NCBI RefSeq assembly: GCF_024614185.1
Contig: NZ_JAHTLF010000015.1
Span: forward strand, 507,402 to 571,401
Direction: 5' to 3'
DNA from: Nocardioides carbamazepini
GTDB taxonomy: Bacteria; Actinomycetota; Actinomycetes; Propionibacteriales; Nocardioidaceae
Length of the DNA stretch: 64,000 nt
The position numbers and the translations under genes were made by a program. This document shows positions 16,135 through 23,939 of the stretch, one piece after another; positions within the stretch are counted from its first letter, which is position 1, and every line of letters begins with the position of its first letter. The notes under the pieces were generated by a model. It ran no database searches, was not told where the DNA came from, and was given only the letters and a program-made list of their open reading frames with translations.

Positions 16135-17771
16135 CGGGCGACCCCACGGCTGAGCCACGGCTCGGGTGGACACGCCGCCGGCTGCTCCGGGCAGTCGGCG
16201 GCGTGACCGCGGCGTCCCCGCTCCTCGCGCTGACCGGCTGCGACGACCGGCCGGCCCCCGCCGAGCGCCCCACCCGGCGCCCCACCACGTCACCGCAGCT
16301 CGCCTACGAGGCCGGGAGCGAGCCCGGTCAGCTCGGGCCGATCCTGCTCAGCCAGCGGACCCGACCCACGCCGTACACGCGTCCTCTGCCCGTCCCCACG
16401 CCGCTGCGACCGGTCGCGACCACCGCGACCGAGGACGTCTACGAGCTGACCGCGCGCCCGGGCACGGTGCGGATCCTCGACGACGTCGACACCCCCGTGT
16501 GGGGGTACGACGGCAGCTTCCCCGGTCCGCTCTTCGAGAGTCGTCGCGGGCGGTCGGTGCGGGTGCGGCTGCGCAACGAGCTGCCGGTGCCGACCGTGCG
16601 GCACCTGCACGGCGGGCACACGCCGCAGGAGTCGGACGGCTACCCCCTCGACTACGTCCTCCCGCACGGCGCCCCGCACACCGGCGGGAAGCACCACCTC
16701 CACCCCGGCGGCCGGGTGCACCACGGCGAGTTCGAGTACGTGTACCCGCTCGACCAGCGGGCCGGGCTGCTCTGGTACCACGACCACCGGATGGACTTCA
16801 GCGGCCCGCAGGTGTGGCAGGGCCTGGTCGGGCTGCACGTCCACCGTGACGACGAGGAGTCCGCACTCGGCCTGCCCGACGGCGACCACGAGATCCCCCT
16901 GCTCCTCTGCGACCGGTCCTTCGGCCCGGACGGGCAGCTGCTCTACCCGTCCCTGGATCCCGACCTGGCGACGACGCCCGGCGTCCTCCCCGACTTCGCC
17001 AACGGCGTGCTCGGCGACACCGTGCTCGTCAACGGGGTGCACGCGCCCTTCCACGAGGTCCGTCAGGGCACCTACCGGCTGCGGATCGCGGTCGCCAGCA
17101 ACGCCCGCCACTATCGGGTCGGCGTCGACCGGCTGCCCGCGAGCGGCGAGCCCTTCACGATGATCGGCACCGACGGCGGCCTGATGAGCCGCCCGATGCC
17201 GGTCCGCAGCTTCGTGCTGGCGCCCGCCGAGCGCGTCGATGTCGTCCTCGACCTCTCCCGATACCCGGTCGGCGCGAAGGTGCGCCTGCAGAACCTCTCC
17301 GGCGGCACCGGCACCACCGATCTCGTCGAGCTCCGGATCACCGGCCCCGACGACCGGCCGGCCTGGCGCCCGCCGCCACGGCTCAGCACGATCGAGGACC
17401 TCGACCCGGCGGCCGCCGTACGCACGCGGTCGTTCTTCTTCAGCAAGGTCCCGACCGCCAACGGCCCGACCTTCCAGATCAGCCACCACCTGTTCGACCC
17501 GAACCGCGTCGCGGCGGATCCGCAACAGGGCGACATCGAGATCTGGGAGTTCACGACGGACCAGCAGCACCCGGTCCACGTGCACAACTGTCACTTCCAG
17601 GTCCTCGACGACGACGGACCCCTCGCCTGGAAGGACGTCGTCAGCCTCGGCATCAACGACCGGCGCCGGATCATCACCCGGTTCGACTCCTACCGTGGCC
17701 GGTACCTGCTGCACTGCCACAACCTCGAGCACGAGGACATGGGGATGATGGCCAACTACGAGATCCGCTGA
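16131..17771 (+). CDS. Multicopper oxidase, Tat-exported (CotA/PHS-like)
   Basis: About 546 residues. N-terminus TRRRLLRAVGG followed by a hydrophobic stretch ending LTGC gives a twin-arginine signal with a lipobox-like Cys. All four copper motifs are present: HLHGGH, WYHDHRMD, HPVHVHNCHF and LLHCHNLEHEDMGMM, so type 1 and trinuclear copper sites should be intact. It oxidises a phenolic, metal or other reducing substrate with O2 to water outside the cytoplasm. Start problem: no ATG, GTG or TTG lies in frame between the upstream stop and the Tat motif. A CTG at 16131 overlaps the lipoprotein stop (CTGA) and has AGGTG eight bases ahead; the nearest normal start, GTG 16020, lies deep inside the upstream gene. 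Confidence 0.9.
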   Translation: MTGDPTAEPRLGWTRRRLLRAVGGVTAASPLLALTGCDDRPAPAERPTRRPTTSPQLAYEAGSEPGQLGPILLSQRTRPTPYTRPLPVPTPLRPVATTATEDVYELTARPGTVRILDDVDTPVWGYDGSFPGPLFESRRGRSVRVRLRNELPVPTVRHLHGGHTPQESDGYPLDYVLPHGAPHTGGKHHLHPGGRVHHGEFEYVYPLDQRAGLLWYHDHRMDFSGPQVWQGLVGLHVHRDDEESALGLPDGDHEIPLLLCDRSFGPDGQLLYPSLDPDLATTPGVLPDFANGVLGDTVLVNGVHAPFHEVRQGTYRLRIAVASNARHYRVGVDRLPASGEPFTMIGTDGGLMSRPMPVRSFVLAPAERVDVVLDLSRYPVGAKVRLQNLSGGTGTTDLVELRITGPDDRPAWRPPPRLSTIEDLDPAAAVRTRSFFFSKVPTANGPTFQISHHLFDPNRVAADPQQGDIEIWEFTTDQQHPVHVHNCHFQVLDDDGPLAWKDVVSLGINDRRRIITRFDSYRGRYLLHCHNLEHEDMGMMANYEIR

Positions 17772-17792
17772 GAGCGAGGTCCGGACATGCGA

Positions 17793-17824
17793 AAGCCCCC
17801 GACACCAACGGTGCCGGGGGCCTT
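17793..17824. terminator. Bidirectional hairpin terminator
   Basis: GCCCCCGACACC and GGTGCCGGGGGC pair around AAC, between the convergent multicopper oxidase and cold-shock genes; A and T tracts are short on both sides. Confidence 0.75.
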
Positions 17825-17846
17825 CTGAAGCGTCAGACGGGATACG

Positions 17847-18050
17847 TCAGATCGCGTGGACGTTCTCCGCCTGCGGGCCCTTCGGGCCCTGGGTGACGTC
17901 GAACTCGACCTGCTGGTTCTCGTCCAGGGACTTGTAGCCGTTGCCCTGGATGGCCGAGAAGTGGACGAAGACGTCCGGGGTGCCGTCGGCCGGGGCGATG
18001 AAGCCGAAGCCCTTCTCGCTGTTGAACCACTTGACGGTGCCCTGAGCCAT
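17847..18050 (-). CDS. Cold-shock protein, CspA family
   Basis: 67-residue single OB-fold RNA/ssDNA-binding protein. The RNA-binding motifs [15 protein letters not shown] (RNP1) and DVFVHFSAI (RNP2) are intact; the end is [13 protein letters not shown] as in actinobacterial CspA. It melts mRNA secondary structure, at low temperature or in routine growth. The ATG at 18050 has AAGGAGA at ideal spacing. Upstream there are about 200 bases without a gene, so a long 5' leader, common for cold-shock mRNAs, is possible; a candidate -10 TAGAGT is near 18215 on this strand. Confidence 0.95.
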   Translation of the reverse strand: MAQGTVKWFNSEKGFGFIAPADGTPDVFVHFSAIQGNGYKSLDENQQVEFDVTQGPKGPQAENVHAI

Positions 18051-18330
18051 GATTTTCTCCTTGGTGTTCGTCACCCGACGACGTGCCGGGCTTGGTGCTG
18101 AAGACATCTGTCTTGCCTGATGCCCAGCCGAACCGAAGACCAAGAGCACAAGATGAACTGCATCCACTGTGGCTGCAGAAGACTCCCGAGGTGGGAACCA
18201 CTTCAACATCGACAACTCTAGCACTGCACAGCCCCACGTCTAGGATCAACGCACAGCTGTTTCTCGGCTGCCGGACGATGGAGCCGTACCCGGAGTGCGA
18301 CAAGACGGCCACGAGAGAGGTGTGGCTGTC
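18051..18330. other. Intergenic region between csp and the SMR gene
   Basis: 280 bases with no gene I can support. It should hold the csp leader (minus strand) and the SMR promoter (plus strand; TAGGAT at 18241-18246 is a candidate -10). Base composition is nearer 58% GC than the neighbouring genes. Confidence 0.5.
18304..18330 (+). promoter_or_regulatory. Hairpin holding the ribosome site of the SMR gene
   Basis: GACGGCCAC (18304-18312) pairs with GTGGCTGTC (18322-18330), one G-U pair, leaving the purine-rich loop GAGAGAGGT that contains the ribosome-binding site. The ATG follows at once. Confidence 0.4.
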
Positions 18331-18645
18331 ATGGCGTGGTTGGTGTTGGCGGTGTCCGGAGTGCTCGAGGCGGTGTGGGCGACGGCCCTGTCGCGGTCCG
18401 AGGGATTCAGCAAGGTGGCCCCGTCTGTGGTGTTCCTGGTCGCGTTGGTGGCGAGCATGGTCGGCCTGGGGTACGCGATGCGCACCCTGCCGGTCGGGAC
18501 GGCATATGCCGTCTGGGTGGGGATCGGCGCCGCGCTCACCGTGGTGTTCGCCATGGTGAGCGGTCAGGAGCCGGTGAGCGTGCTGCGGATCCTGCTGCTG
18601 CTCGGCCTGCTCGGCTGCGTGATCGGGCTCAAGCTGGCGCACTGA
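18331..18645 (+). CDS. Small multidrug-resistance (SMR) transporter, SugE/Gdx type
   Basis: 104 residues and four transmembrane helices. The essential membrane Glu is in AVSGVLEAVWATAL (helix 1). W-A-T-A-L-x-x-S-E-G-F and the GTAYAVWVGIGAALT helix match the SugE/Gdx branch, whose members export guanidinium or quaternary ammonium ions in exchange for protons. The ATG at 18331 is used because it gives the normal family length. No partner SMR gene is next to it, so it should act as an antiparallel homodimer. Its 3' end overlaps the convergent LigT-like gene by 17 bases. Confidence 0.88.
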   Translation: MAWLVLAVSGVLEAVWATALSRSEGFSKVAPSVVFLVALVASMVGLGYAMRTLPVGTAYAVWVGIGAALTVVFAMVSGQEPVSVLRILLLLGLLGCVIGLKLAH

Positions 18646-19183
18646 CGTCCGCGACGGCGTCGAGCCGGGCACCCAGCGCCCAGCTCGCGAGCACCCGGCA
18701 GTCGCCCTCGGCGTAGCGGTGCAGCTCCAGCCGTTCGGCGCGGGCGCGCACCGGCAGCAGTCCCGCGAGGTCGGCCGTCACCGAGGCGGTCGACACCGCG
18801 GGGCCGAGCAGGTCCAGCGTCAGGTGGGGTACGACGTCCGCGTACTCCCCCGCGTACGGCGGGCACTCGGGGAACTCCCGCCACAGCCGCGCGGTGAGCT
18901 CGGCGAAGGGCCCGGCGGGCACGGGCACGGCGTGCACGATGCCGTCCGGGAAGGCGGTGACGTCGTCGAGCACGAAGTCGAAGGCCGGCCAGGCGCGGGC
19001 GATCGCCGCGAGCCGGGCCAGGTCGCCCTCCGCCGGCGACGGCAGGAAGGGCGCCAGAGCGGTGATGTGGGCGTGGGTGAAGGCCGGATCACGAGAGACC
19101 CAGGCCGGGTCGTAGTGCTCCCAGCGTCCGCGGACGTAGCCCTCCAGCGCCGGCACGGGCACGACGAGGACGGTGTGGACCAT
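18629..19183 (-). CDS. 2'-5' RNA ligase/phosphoesterase-family protein (LigT-like)
   Basis: 184 residues of the 2H phosphoesterase superfamily. The two His motifs are THAHITAL and VVPHLTLDL, the expected HxT pair that forms the active site. Such proteins open cyclic phosphodiesters or join RNA 2'-5' ends in vitro; the biological substrate in actinobacteria is unknown. The ATG at 19183 gives the family length and follows TATGCT by eight bases, so a leaderless mRNA is likely. It is divergent from cobT with 40 bases between the start codons. Confidence 0.82.
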   Translation of the reverse strand: MVHTVLVVPVPALEGYVRGRWEHYDPAWVSRDPAFTHAHITALAPFLPSPAEGDLARLAAIARAWPAFDFVLDDVTAFPDGIVHAVPVPAGPFAELTARLWREFPECPPYAGEYADVVPHLTLDLLGPAVSTASVTADLAGLLPVRARAERLELHRYAEGDCRVLASWALGARLDAVADVSAPA

Positions 19184-19191
19184 GGCCTTCG

Positions 19192-19197
19192 AGCATA
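19192..19197 (-). promoter_or_regulatory. -10 box (TATGCT) of the LigT-like gene
   Basis: TATGCT, eight bases, ATG at 19183. Confidence 0.4.
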
Positions 19198-19210
19198 GGG
19201 GTGGGAACGA

Positions 19211-19216
19211 TAGGTT
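19211..19216 (+). promoter_or_regulatory. -10 box (TAGGTT) of cobT
   Basis: TAGGTT, seven bases, ATG at 19224; no cobalamin riboswitch could fit, so this unit escapes that control. Confidence 0.5.
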
Positions 19217-19223
19217 GCGGGGC

Positions 19224-20285
19224 ATGCGCACCGCCGTACGACCACCCGATGCCGACGTCCGTTCCGCTGCCGCCGAGCGCCTCGCCGGGCTGGCGACACC
19301 GGCCGGGGCGCTGGGCCGGCTCGGTGACCTCGGCGTCTGGATCGCGGCGACACAGGGCGCCGTGCCGCCGCGGCCGCTGGACGACGTGCGGCTGGTGATC
19401 TTCGCCGGCGACCACGGCGTCGCGCAGCACGGCGTCTCCGCCTATCCCCCGGCGATCACGCCGGCGATGGTGCGCACCTTCGTGCTCGGCAAGGCGGGCG
19501 TCTCGGCACTCGCCGCCGCCCACGGCGTCCACGTCCGTGTGCTCGACATCGGGGTCGACGACGACCTCGAGGGCGTGCCGGTGGACGTCCGGACGCACAA
19601 GGTGCGGCGCGGCAGCGGTGCCATCCACCTCGAGGACGCCCTCTCGGCCGACGAGGCCGCGCGGGCCTACGAGGTGGGCCGGACGGTCGCGCGCGAGGAG
19701 ATCGCGGCGGGAGCGCAGCTGCTGCTCTCCGGCGACATGGGCATCGGCAACACCACGCCGGCGGCCGCGATGGTCGCCGCGGCGCTCGGGCTGCCGGCGG
19801 CGGAGGTCACCGGCCGCGGCACCGGCGTCGACGACGCCGCGTTGACACGCAAGCAGGCCCTCGTCCAGCAGGCGCTGGACCGGGCGGGAGACCGGGCCGA
19901 CAGCGAGGCCGGGGATCCGCTCGACGCGCTGACGGCGCTGAGCAGCGCCGACCTGGTGGCCACCGTCGGGTACCTGGTGCAGGCCGCCGAGAGCGGCGTA
20001 CCCGTCCTGCTCGACGGCCTGATGTCCGTCGCCTGTGCCCTGTACGCCGACCGGATCGCGCCCGGCGCCTCCGCCTGGTTCGCGGCCGGCCATCGCTCGA
20101 CCGAGCCGGCCCAGGCGCTGGCGCTGGAGAAGCTCGGCCTGGAGCCGGTCCTCGACCTCGGGCTGCGCCTGGGCGAGGGCTCCGGCGCGGTGGCGGCGGT
20201 CCCGGTGCTCCGCTCGGCCGTGGCGCTGCTGCGCGACGTCGCGCTGCTCGCCGACCTCCTGCCGCCGGCGCCCGACGAGGCATGA
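19224..20285 (+). CDS. cobT: Nicotinate-nucleotide:dimethylbenzimidazole phosphoribosyltransferase
   Basis: CobT activates the lower ligand by making alpha-ribazole phosphate from dimethylbenzimidazole and nicotinate mononucleotide. 353 residues, normal length. The nucleotide-binding blocks FAGDHGVAQHGVSAYP and SGDMGIGNTTPAAA are present, and GLRLGEGSGA near the C-terminus carries the catalytic Glu. Its product joins adenosylcobinamide-GDP through CobS, whose gene overlaps by four bases. BluB, encoded at 35.2 kb, can supply the base. The ATG at 19224 follows a TANNNT box by seven bases without a ribosome site. Confidence 0.97.
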   Translation: MRTAVRPPDADVRSAAAERLAGLATPAGALGRLGDLGVWIAATQGAVPPRPLDDVRLVIFAGDHGVAQHGVSAYPPAITPAMVRTFVLGKAGVSALAAAHGVHVRVLDIGVDDDLEGVPVDVRTHKVRRGSGAIHLEDALSADEAARAYEVGRTVAREEIAAGAQLLLSGDMGIGNTTPAAAMVAAALGLPAAEVTGRGTGVDDAALTRKQALVQQALDRAGDRADSEAGDPLDALTALSSADLVATVGYLVQAAESGVPVLLDGLMSVACALYADRIAPGASAWFAAGHRSTEPAQALALEKLGLEPVLDLGLRLGEGSGAVAAVPVLRSAVALLRDVALLADLLPPAPDEA

Positions 20286-21061
20286 CCCGAGGGATGAGGG
20301 TCGCCGTCGTCGGGCGCAGCCTGCGGCTGTCGATCGGGATGCTGACGGCGCTGCGCGTCCCCGCGGTGCTCCGGGTCACGCCCGGCGTCGCCACCGGCGC
20401 GCTCCTGCTCGCGCCCCTCGCCGTCCTCCCCCTCGGCGCCGTCGTCGGCGGCCTCGTGTGGGCCGGCGGCCGGCTCGACCTGCCCGCCCTCGCGGTCGCG
20501 TTCACCGCGCTCGCCGCCCTCGCCGTCGGCAGTCGCGCGCTGCACCTCGACGGCCTCTCCGACGTGGCCGACGGCCTCACCTCGTCCTACGACCGGGAGC
20601 GGTCGCTGGCCGTCATGAAGAGCGGTACGGCGGGCCCGGCCGGGGTCGCCGCCGTGGTCCTCGTGCTCGGGGCGCAGGCCGCCGGGCTGACCTGGTTCGT
20701 CGGCTTCGGCGGCGAGGTGCGGTCCGCGGTCGTGGCCGGTGCCGCGGTGTGCGCCTCACGCGCCGCGCTCTGGGTCACCGCCTGCACGCTCGCTCCCCCG
20801 GCCCGCGAGGACGGACTGGGCGTGACCTTCACCCGGCGGGTGCCGGTCGCCGTCGCGGTGGCCGGCTGGGCCGGGCTGGCCGCGCTCGCGATGCTGGTCG
20901 ACCCGGTCCGCGGACCGGTGACCGTGGCCGCGGCCGCGGTGGTCGTCGCCGTCCTCACCGTGCACACGGTCCGTCGCCTCGGCGGCGTCACCGGCGACGT
21001 GTTCGGCGCGGGCATCGAGCTGGCGCTCGCCGTCCTCCTGATAGGACTGGCGGGTGCCTGA
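20282..21061 (+). CDS. cobS: Adenosylcobinamide-GDP ribazoletransferase (cobalamin synthase)
   Basis: Integral membrane enzyme of 259 residues that joins adenosylcobinamide-GDP to alpha-ribazole (phosphate), the last assembly step. The conserved acidic motif HLDGLSDVADGL, which binds Mg, is at about residue 84, and further membrane helices fill the rest. Translationally coupled to cobT (ATGA overlap) and to the DUF1707 gene behind it (eight-base overlap). It works together with CobU and CobT, whose genes are within 2 kb. Confidence 0.95.
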   Translation: MTRGMRVAVVGRSLRLSIGMLTALRVPAVLRVTPGVATGALLLAPLAVLPLGAVVGGLVWAGGRLDLPALAVAFTALAALAVGSRALHLDGLSDVADGLTSSYDRERSLAVMKSGTAGPAGVAAVVLVLGAQAAGLTWFVGFGGEVRSAVVAGAAVCASRAALWVTACTLAPPAREDGLGVTFTRRVPVAVAVAGWAGLAALAMLVDPVRGPVTVAAAAVVVAVLTVHTVRRLGGVTGDVFGAGIELALAVLLIGLAGA

Positions 21062-21929
21062 GGACACTCCCCACCTTCGCCGCCTTCCCGACCGGGAGCC
21101 GCGCGACACCGAGCGGCTCGCCGCCGTCAGCGCCCTCTCCGATGCCCGGGCCCGCGGCGAGATCAGCCAGGACGACCAGCTCGAGCGCACCGACATGGCG
21201 GTCCGCGTGGCGACCCTGGCCGAGCTGGTCGAGCTGGTCGAGGACCTCCGCGAGCCGCCGCGGCTCCCCGGGCCCCTGCCCGGCCGCCGGGCCGTGCTCC
21301 TCGGTGCGGTCGGCCTGGTGGCCGCGGGCGCCGGGTTCGCCGTGCTCAACCGCGGGGACGACCCGCCGAGGGCGACGCCGCGTCCCGCGCCCGCGAGCAG
21401 CGCGCCCACACCGCGCCCGATCCCGACTCCCATCCCGGCACCGACGCCCACGCCCGAGCCGCCGCCGGACATCGACCTCTACTCGGTCGCGGGGCTGGAG
21501 GTGCTGTTCGCGGAGTACCACGCGGCGCTCGGCACCTGGAAGGCCTATGACGTGTCGGTCTCCGATCACACCCAGGCCAGCGCCGACGCCGCGGTCCTCC
21601 CGATCCGCAAGCGGCGCCTGCAGTGGTGGAGCTGGAGCAGCGACGAGCGCTGGACCACGAACTTCGACCCGCAGGTGGTCACCACCGTCCGGAAGCAGGT
21701 CATCGACCTGCGCAAGGTCGACCTGCCGGCCGTGATCGCGAACATCCCGCGGGCCCGGCGCTCCGCGAACGTCGAGGAGCCCGACGCCCCGGGCATCTCC
21801 TTCACCTACGACCCGGAGTACGGAGGCATCGTGGAGTTCCACATCAGCAACCAGTACAGCGAGGTCGGGACGATGACGACGGACCTGGCCGGCCGGATCC
21901 TGGAGCGGCGTCCCTTCGTCCGCTCCTGA
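21054..21929 (+). CDS. DUF1707 membrane protein, unknown function
   Basis: 291 residues. Residues about 15-65 fit DUF1707, a small domain found at the start of actinobacterial membrane proteins (RDTERLAAVSALSDARARGEI ... LAELVELVEDL, shown in part). A transmembrane helix follows (VLLGAVGLVAAGAGFAV), then a Pro/Thr-rich stretch (about residues 105-140) and an extracytoplasmic C-terminal domain with a Trp-rich patch (LQWWSWSSDERW) of unknown fold. It starts with GTG inside the cobS end. The coupling to cobS may be only positional; no cobalamin role is known. Confidence 0.75.
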   Translation: MPEDTPHLRRLPDREPRDTERLAAVSALSDARARGEISQDDQLERTDMAVRVATLAELVELVEDLREPPRLPGPLPGRRAVLLGAVGLVAAGAGFAVLNRGDDPPRATPRPAPASSAPTPRPIPTPIPAPTPTPEPPPDIDLYSVAGLEVLFAEYHAALGTWKAYDVSVSDHTQASADAAVLPIRKRRLQWWSWSSDERWTTNFDPQVVTTVRKQVIDLRKVDLPAVIANIPRARRSANVEEPDAPGISFTYDPEYGGIVEFHISNQYSEVGTMTTDLAGRILERRPFVRS

Positions 21930-21931
21930 GC

Positions 21932-22453
21932 TCAGAGGCGCAGGACCCGGCCCGCGACCACCAGGTGCACCTCGTCGCAGGCGGCCGCCACGCGCTGGTT
22001 GATCGTGCCGAGCAGGTCGCGGAACAGCCGCGCCGACCGGTGCTCGGGTACGACGCCGAGGCCGACCTCGTTGGTCACCAGCACCACCTGCTCCCCCGTC
22101 GCCGTCAGTGCGGCGAGCACCGCGTCGAGGTGCCCGAGCACGTGGCTCTCGATCGCCTCGACCGGCACATCCCACAGCCCGGCATCGTCGATCACACCGG
22201 TGAGCCAGGTGCCGAGGCAGTCCACGAGCACGGGCGCATCGGCCACGGCGAGGACCCCCGCGATGTCGCGCGTCTCGGCGGTGGACCAGGTGGCGGGCCG
22301 GCGCGCACGGTGGGCCGCGATCCGCGCGGCCCAGTCGGCGTCGTCGTACACCGGTCCGGCGGCGACATAGGTGACCGCCGGCGCCTCGGCCAGCAGGGAC
22401 TCGGCGTGGCGCGACTTCCCGGACCGGACGCCGCCCGTGACGAGGACCTTCAC
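21932..22453 (-). CDS. cobU: Adenosylcobinamide kinase / adenosylcobinamide-phosphate guanylyltransferase
   Basis: Bifunctional CobU of 173 residues: phosphorylates adenosylcobinamide and transfers GMP to give adenosylcobinamide-GDP, the substrate of CobS. P-loop GGVRSGKS at residues 7-14; the guanylylation His lies in the AHRARRP segment; VDCLGTWLTG and VTNEVGLGVVPEHRSARLF are family hallmarks. The start is GTG at 22453, eight bases after the end of the RNB ribonuclease gene, so it is probably cotranscribed with that gene rather than with cobT-cobS, with which it converges. Confidence 0.96.
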   Translation of the reverse strand: MKVLVTGGVRSGKSRHAESLLAEAPAVTYVAAGPVYDDADWAARIAAHRARRPATWSTAETRDIAGVLAVADAPVLVDCLGTWLTGVIDDAGLWDVPVEAIESHVLGHLDAVLAALTATGEQVVLVTNEVGLGVVPEHRSARLFRDLLGTINQRVAAACDEVHLVVAGRVLRL

Positions 22454-22460
22454 GGCCGGC

Positions 22461-23915
22461 TCACGGGAGGGTGAAGGCGACCTTGCGGGTCGCGATGTCG
22501 GCGGTGGCGAGGGTGACGGTGACGTCCTCACCGAGCGGGAGGGGCTGCGCGGAGGTGACCGGGGCCTCGACGCCGACCTCGGCGAGCACGACCACACCGG
22601 CGGTCTCGTCGTCGCGCACGCTCGTGACGACGCCGTCGAACTCCTTCCCGACCCGGTCGGCGAGCACCGCGGCCTCGATCAGGTCGAGGACCGCCCGCTC
22701 GTAGGAGCCGGCGCGGCGCGCGGAGTCCTGCAGGATCTTGGGCAGCCCGGGCAGCGCCGCCACCACCCAGTCGGGCACGGGGGTGCCGGCGCAGATCGCG
22801 ACACAGACCTCGCCGGCGTACCGGTCGCCGAGGCGGCGCAGCGGCGCGGTGACGTGGGCGTACTCGGCGGCGATCGCGGAGTGCCGGGTCTGCTCGGGCA
22901 GCTCGCCGTCGAAGGCGGCGTAGCCGCTGCCGCGCAGCAGGCGGGTGCACGCGACGACCATCGCCTGGTGCTGGGAGAGGGTCGGGTCGAGCGAGCGGAC
23001 GAAGTCCGGGTAGTCCATGTCCTGGGGCCAGGAGATGCGCAGACCCTTGGCGACCCGGCGCAGCCGGGCGACGTCGCGCGGGTCGGCCGGCGGCAGGGTC
23101 CGGAGCATCCCGACCTTCGCGCCCACCATCAGCGAGGCGGCGCCCATCCCGGTCAACAGGGAGATCTGCGCGTTCCAGAGCTCGACGGGCAGCTGCTCGC
23201 GGAACACCAGATGGAAGCCGTCGTCGGCCTCGTCGACCTCCTGCTCGGGCAGCGGCAGCGAGATGCCGCCCCGGGCGACCTCCTGCCGCTCGCGCAGTCT
23301 CCCGACCTCGCGGAGCAGCTGGAGCACCTCGACACCGGGGCCGGCGGTGCCGTCGTCGAGCGCGGCCTGCGCGTCGACGTACGACCAGCGCGAGGTCGAG
23401 CGCACGCGGGCCCGCTCGACCCGGACATCGGTCGTCGTGCCCTCGGCGTCGAGCCGGATCGTCCACAGCAGCGCCGGGCGGACCACGTCGGGCAGCAGCG
23501 ACGCGGCGGCCTCGGACAGGGCCGGCGGGTGCAGCGGGATCCGGGTGCCGGCGCCGTACAGGGTCTCGCCGCGCCGGTTGGCCTCGACGTCGACCGGGTC
23601 GCCCGGGCGGACGAAGGCGGCGACGTCGGCGATGGCGTAGTGGATGACATACCCGACGTCCTCGCCTCCTCGGCGATCCCGCTCGATGTGCAGCGCCTGG
23701 TCGAGGTCCATCGAGCCGGCGGGGTCGATGGTCAGGAACGGCAGGTCGGTGCGGTCGAGATCGGGGAGGACGACCTCCGCGGCCGCCCGCTCGGCGGCGG
23801 CGGTGACCTCGGCCGGGAACTCCTCGGGCAGGTCGAGCTCGGCGGCGATGGCCGCGAGACCCTCCTGGATCTCCGGAGAGCTCGCCTTGACCCGGACCAC
23901 GAGATTGCTCGGCAT
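22461..23915 (-). CDS. RNB-domain exoribonuclease
   Basis: 484-residue RNase II/R-type 3'-5' exoribonuclease catalytic domain without recognisable N-terminal cold-shock domains. The active-site loop is FLTIDPAGSMDLDQALHIE, with three of the four Asp seen in E. coli RNase II; the fourth position is Gln, which I recall as normal for the actinobacterial branch. Other RNB blocks: YVIHYAIADVAAFV and HVTAPLRRLGDRY. It degrades or trims RNA. The ATG at 23915 follows TAAGGT by seven bases, and the gene diverges from yaaA with only 24 bases between start codons. Confidence 0.9.
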   Translation of the reverse strand: MPSNLVVRVKASSPEIQEGLAAIAAELDLPEEFPAEVTAAAERAAAEVVLPDLDRTDLPFLTIDPAGSMDLDQALHIERDRRGGEDVGYVIHYAIADVAAFVRPGDPVDVEANRRGETLYGAGTRIPLHPPALSEAAASLLPDVVRPALLWTIRLDAEGTTTDVRVERARVRSTSRWSYVDAQAALDDGTAGPGVEVLQLLREVGRLRERQEVARGGISLPLPEQEVDEADDGFHLVFREQLPVELWNAQISLLTGMGAASLMVGAKVGMLRTLPPADPRDVARLRRVAKGLRISWPQDMDYPDFVRSLDPTLSQHQAMVVACTRLLRGSGYAAFDGELPEQTRHSAIAAEYAHVTAPLRRLGDRYAGEVCVAICAGTPVPDWVVAALPGLPKILQDSARRAGSYERAVLDLIEAAVLADRVGKEFDGVVTSVRDDETAGVVVLAEVGVEAPVTSAQPLPLGEDVTVTLATADIATRKVAFTLP

Positions 23916-23922
23916 GCCGGTG

Positions 23923-23932
23923 ACCTTATCGT
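23923..23932. promoter_or_regulatory. Overlapping divergent -10 boxes (RNB gene / yaaA)
   Basis: ACCTTATCGT holds TAAGGT for the minus strand (23923-23928) and TATCGT for the plus strand (23927-23932), sharing TA. Each is seven bases from its start codon (23915 and 23940). Confidence 0.55.
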
Positions 23933-23939
23933 TGGCCCC

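Noticed and set aside
18260..18330. Possible guanidine-II (mini-ykkC) riboswitch before the SMR gene
   Set aside because: Two ACGA words occur, but neither forms the closed GG-ACGR-CC loop; the only good stem has a purine-rich loop instead.
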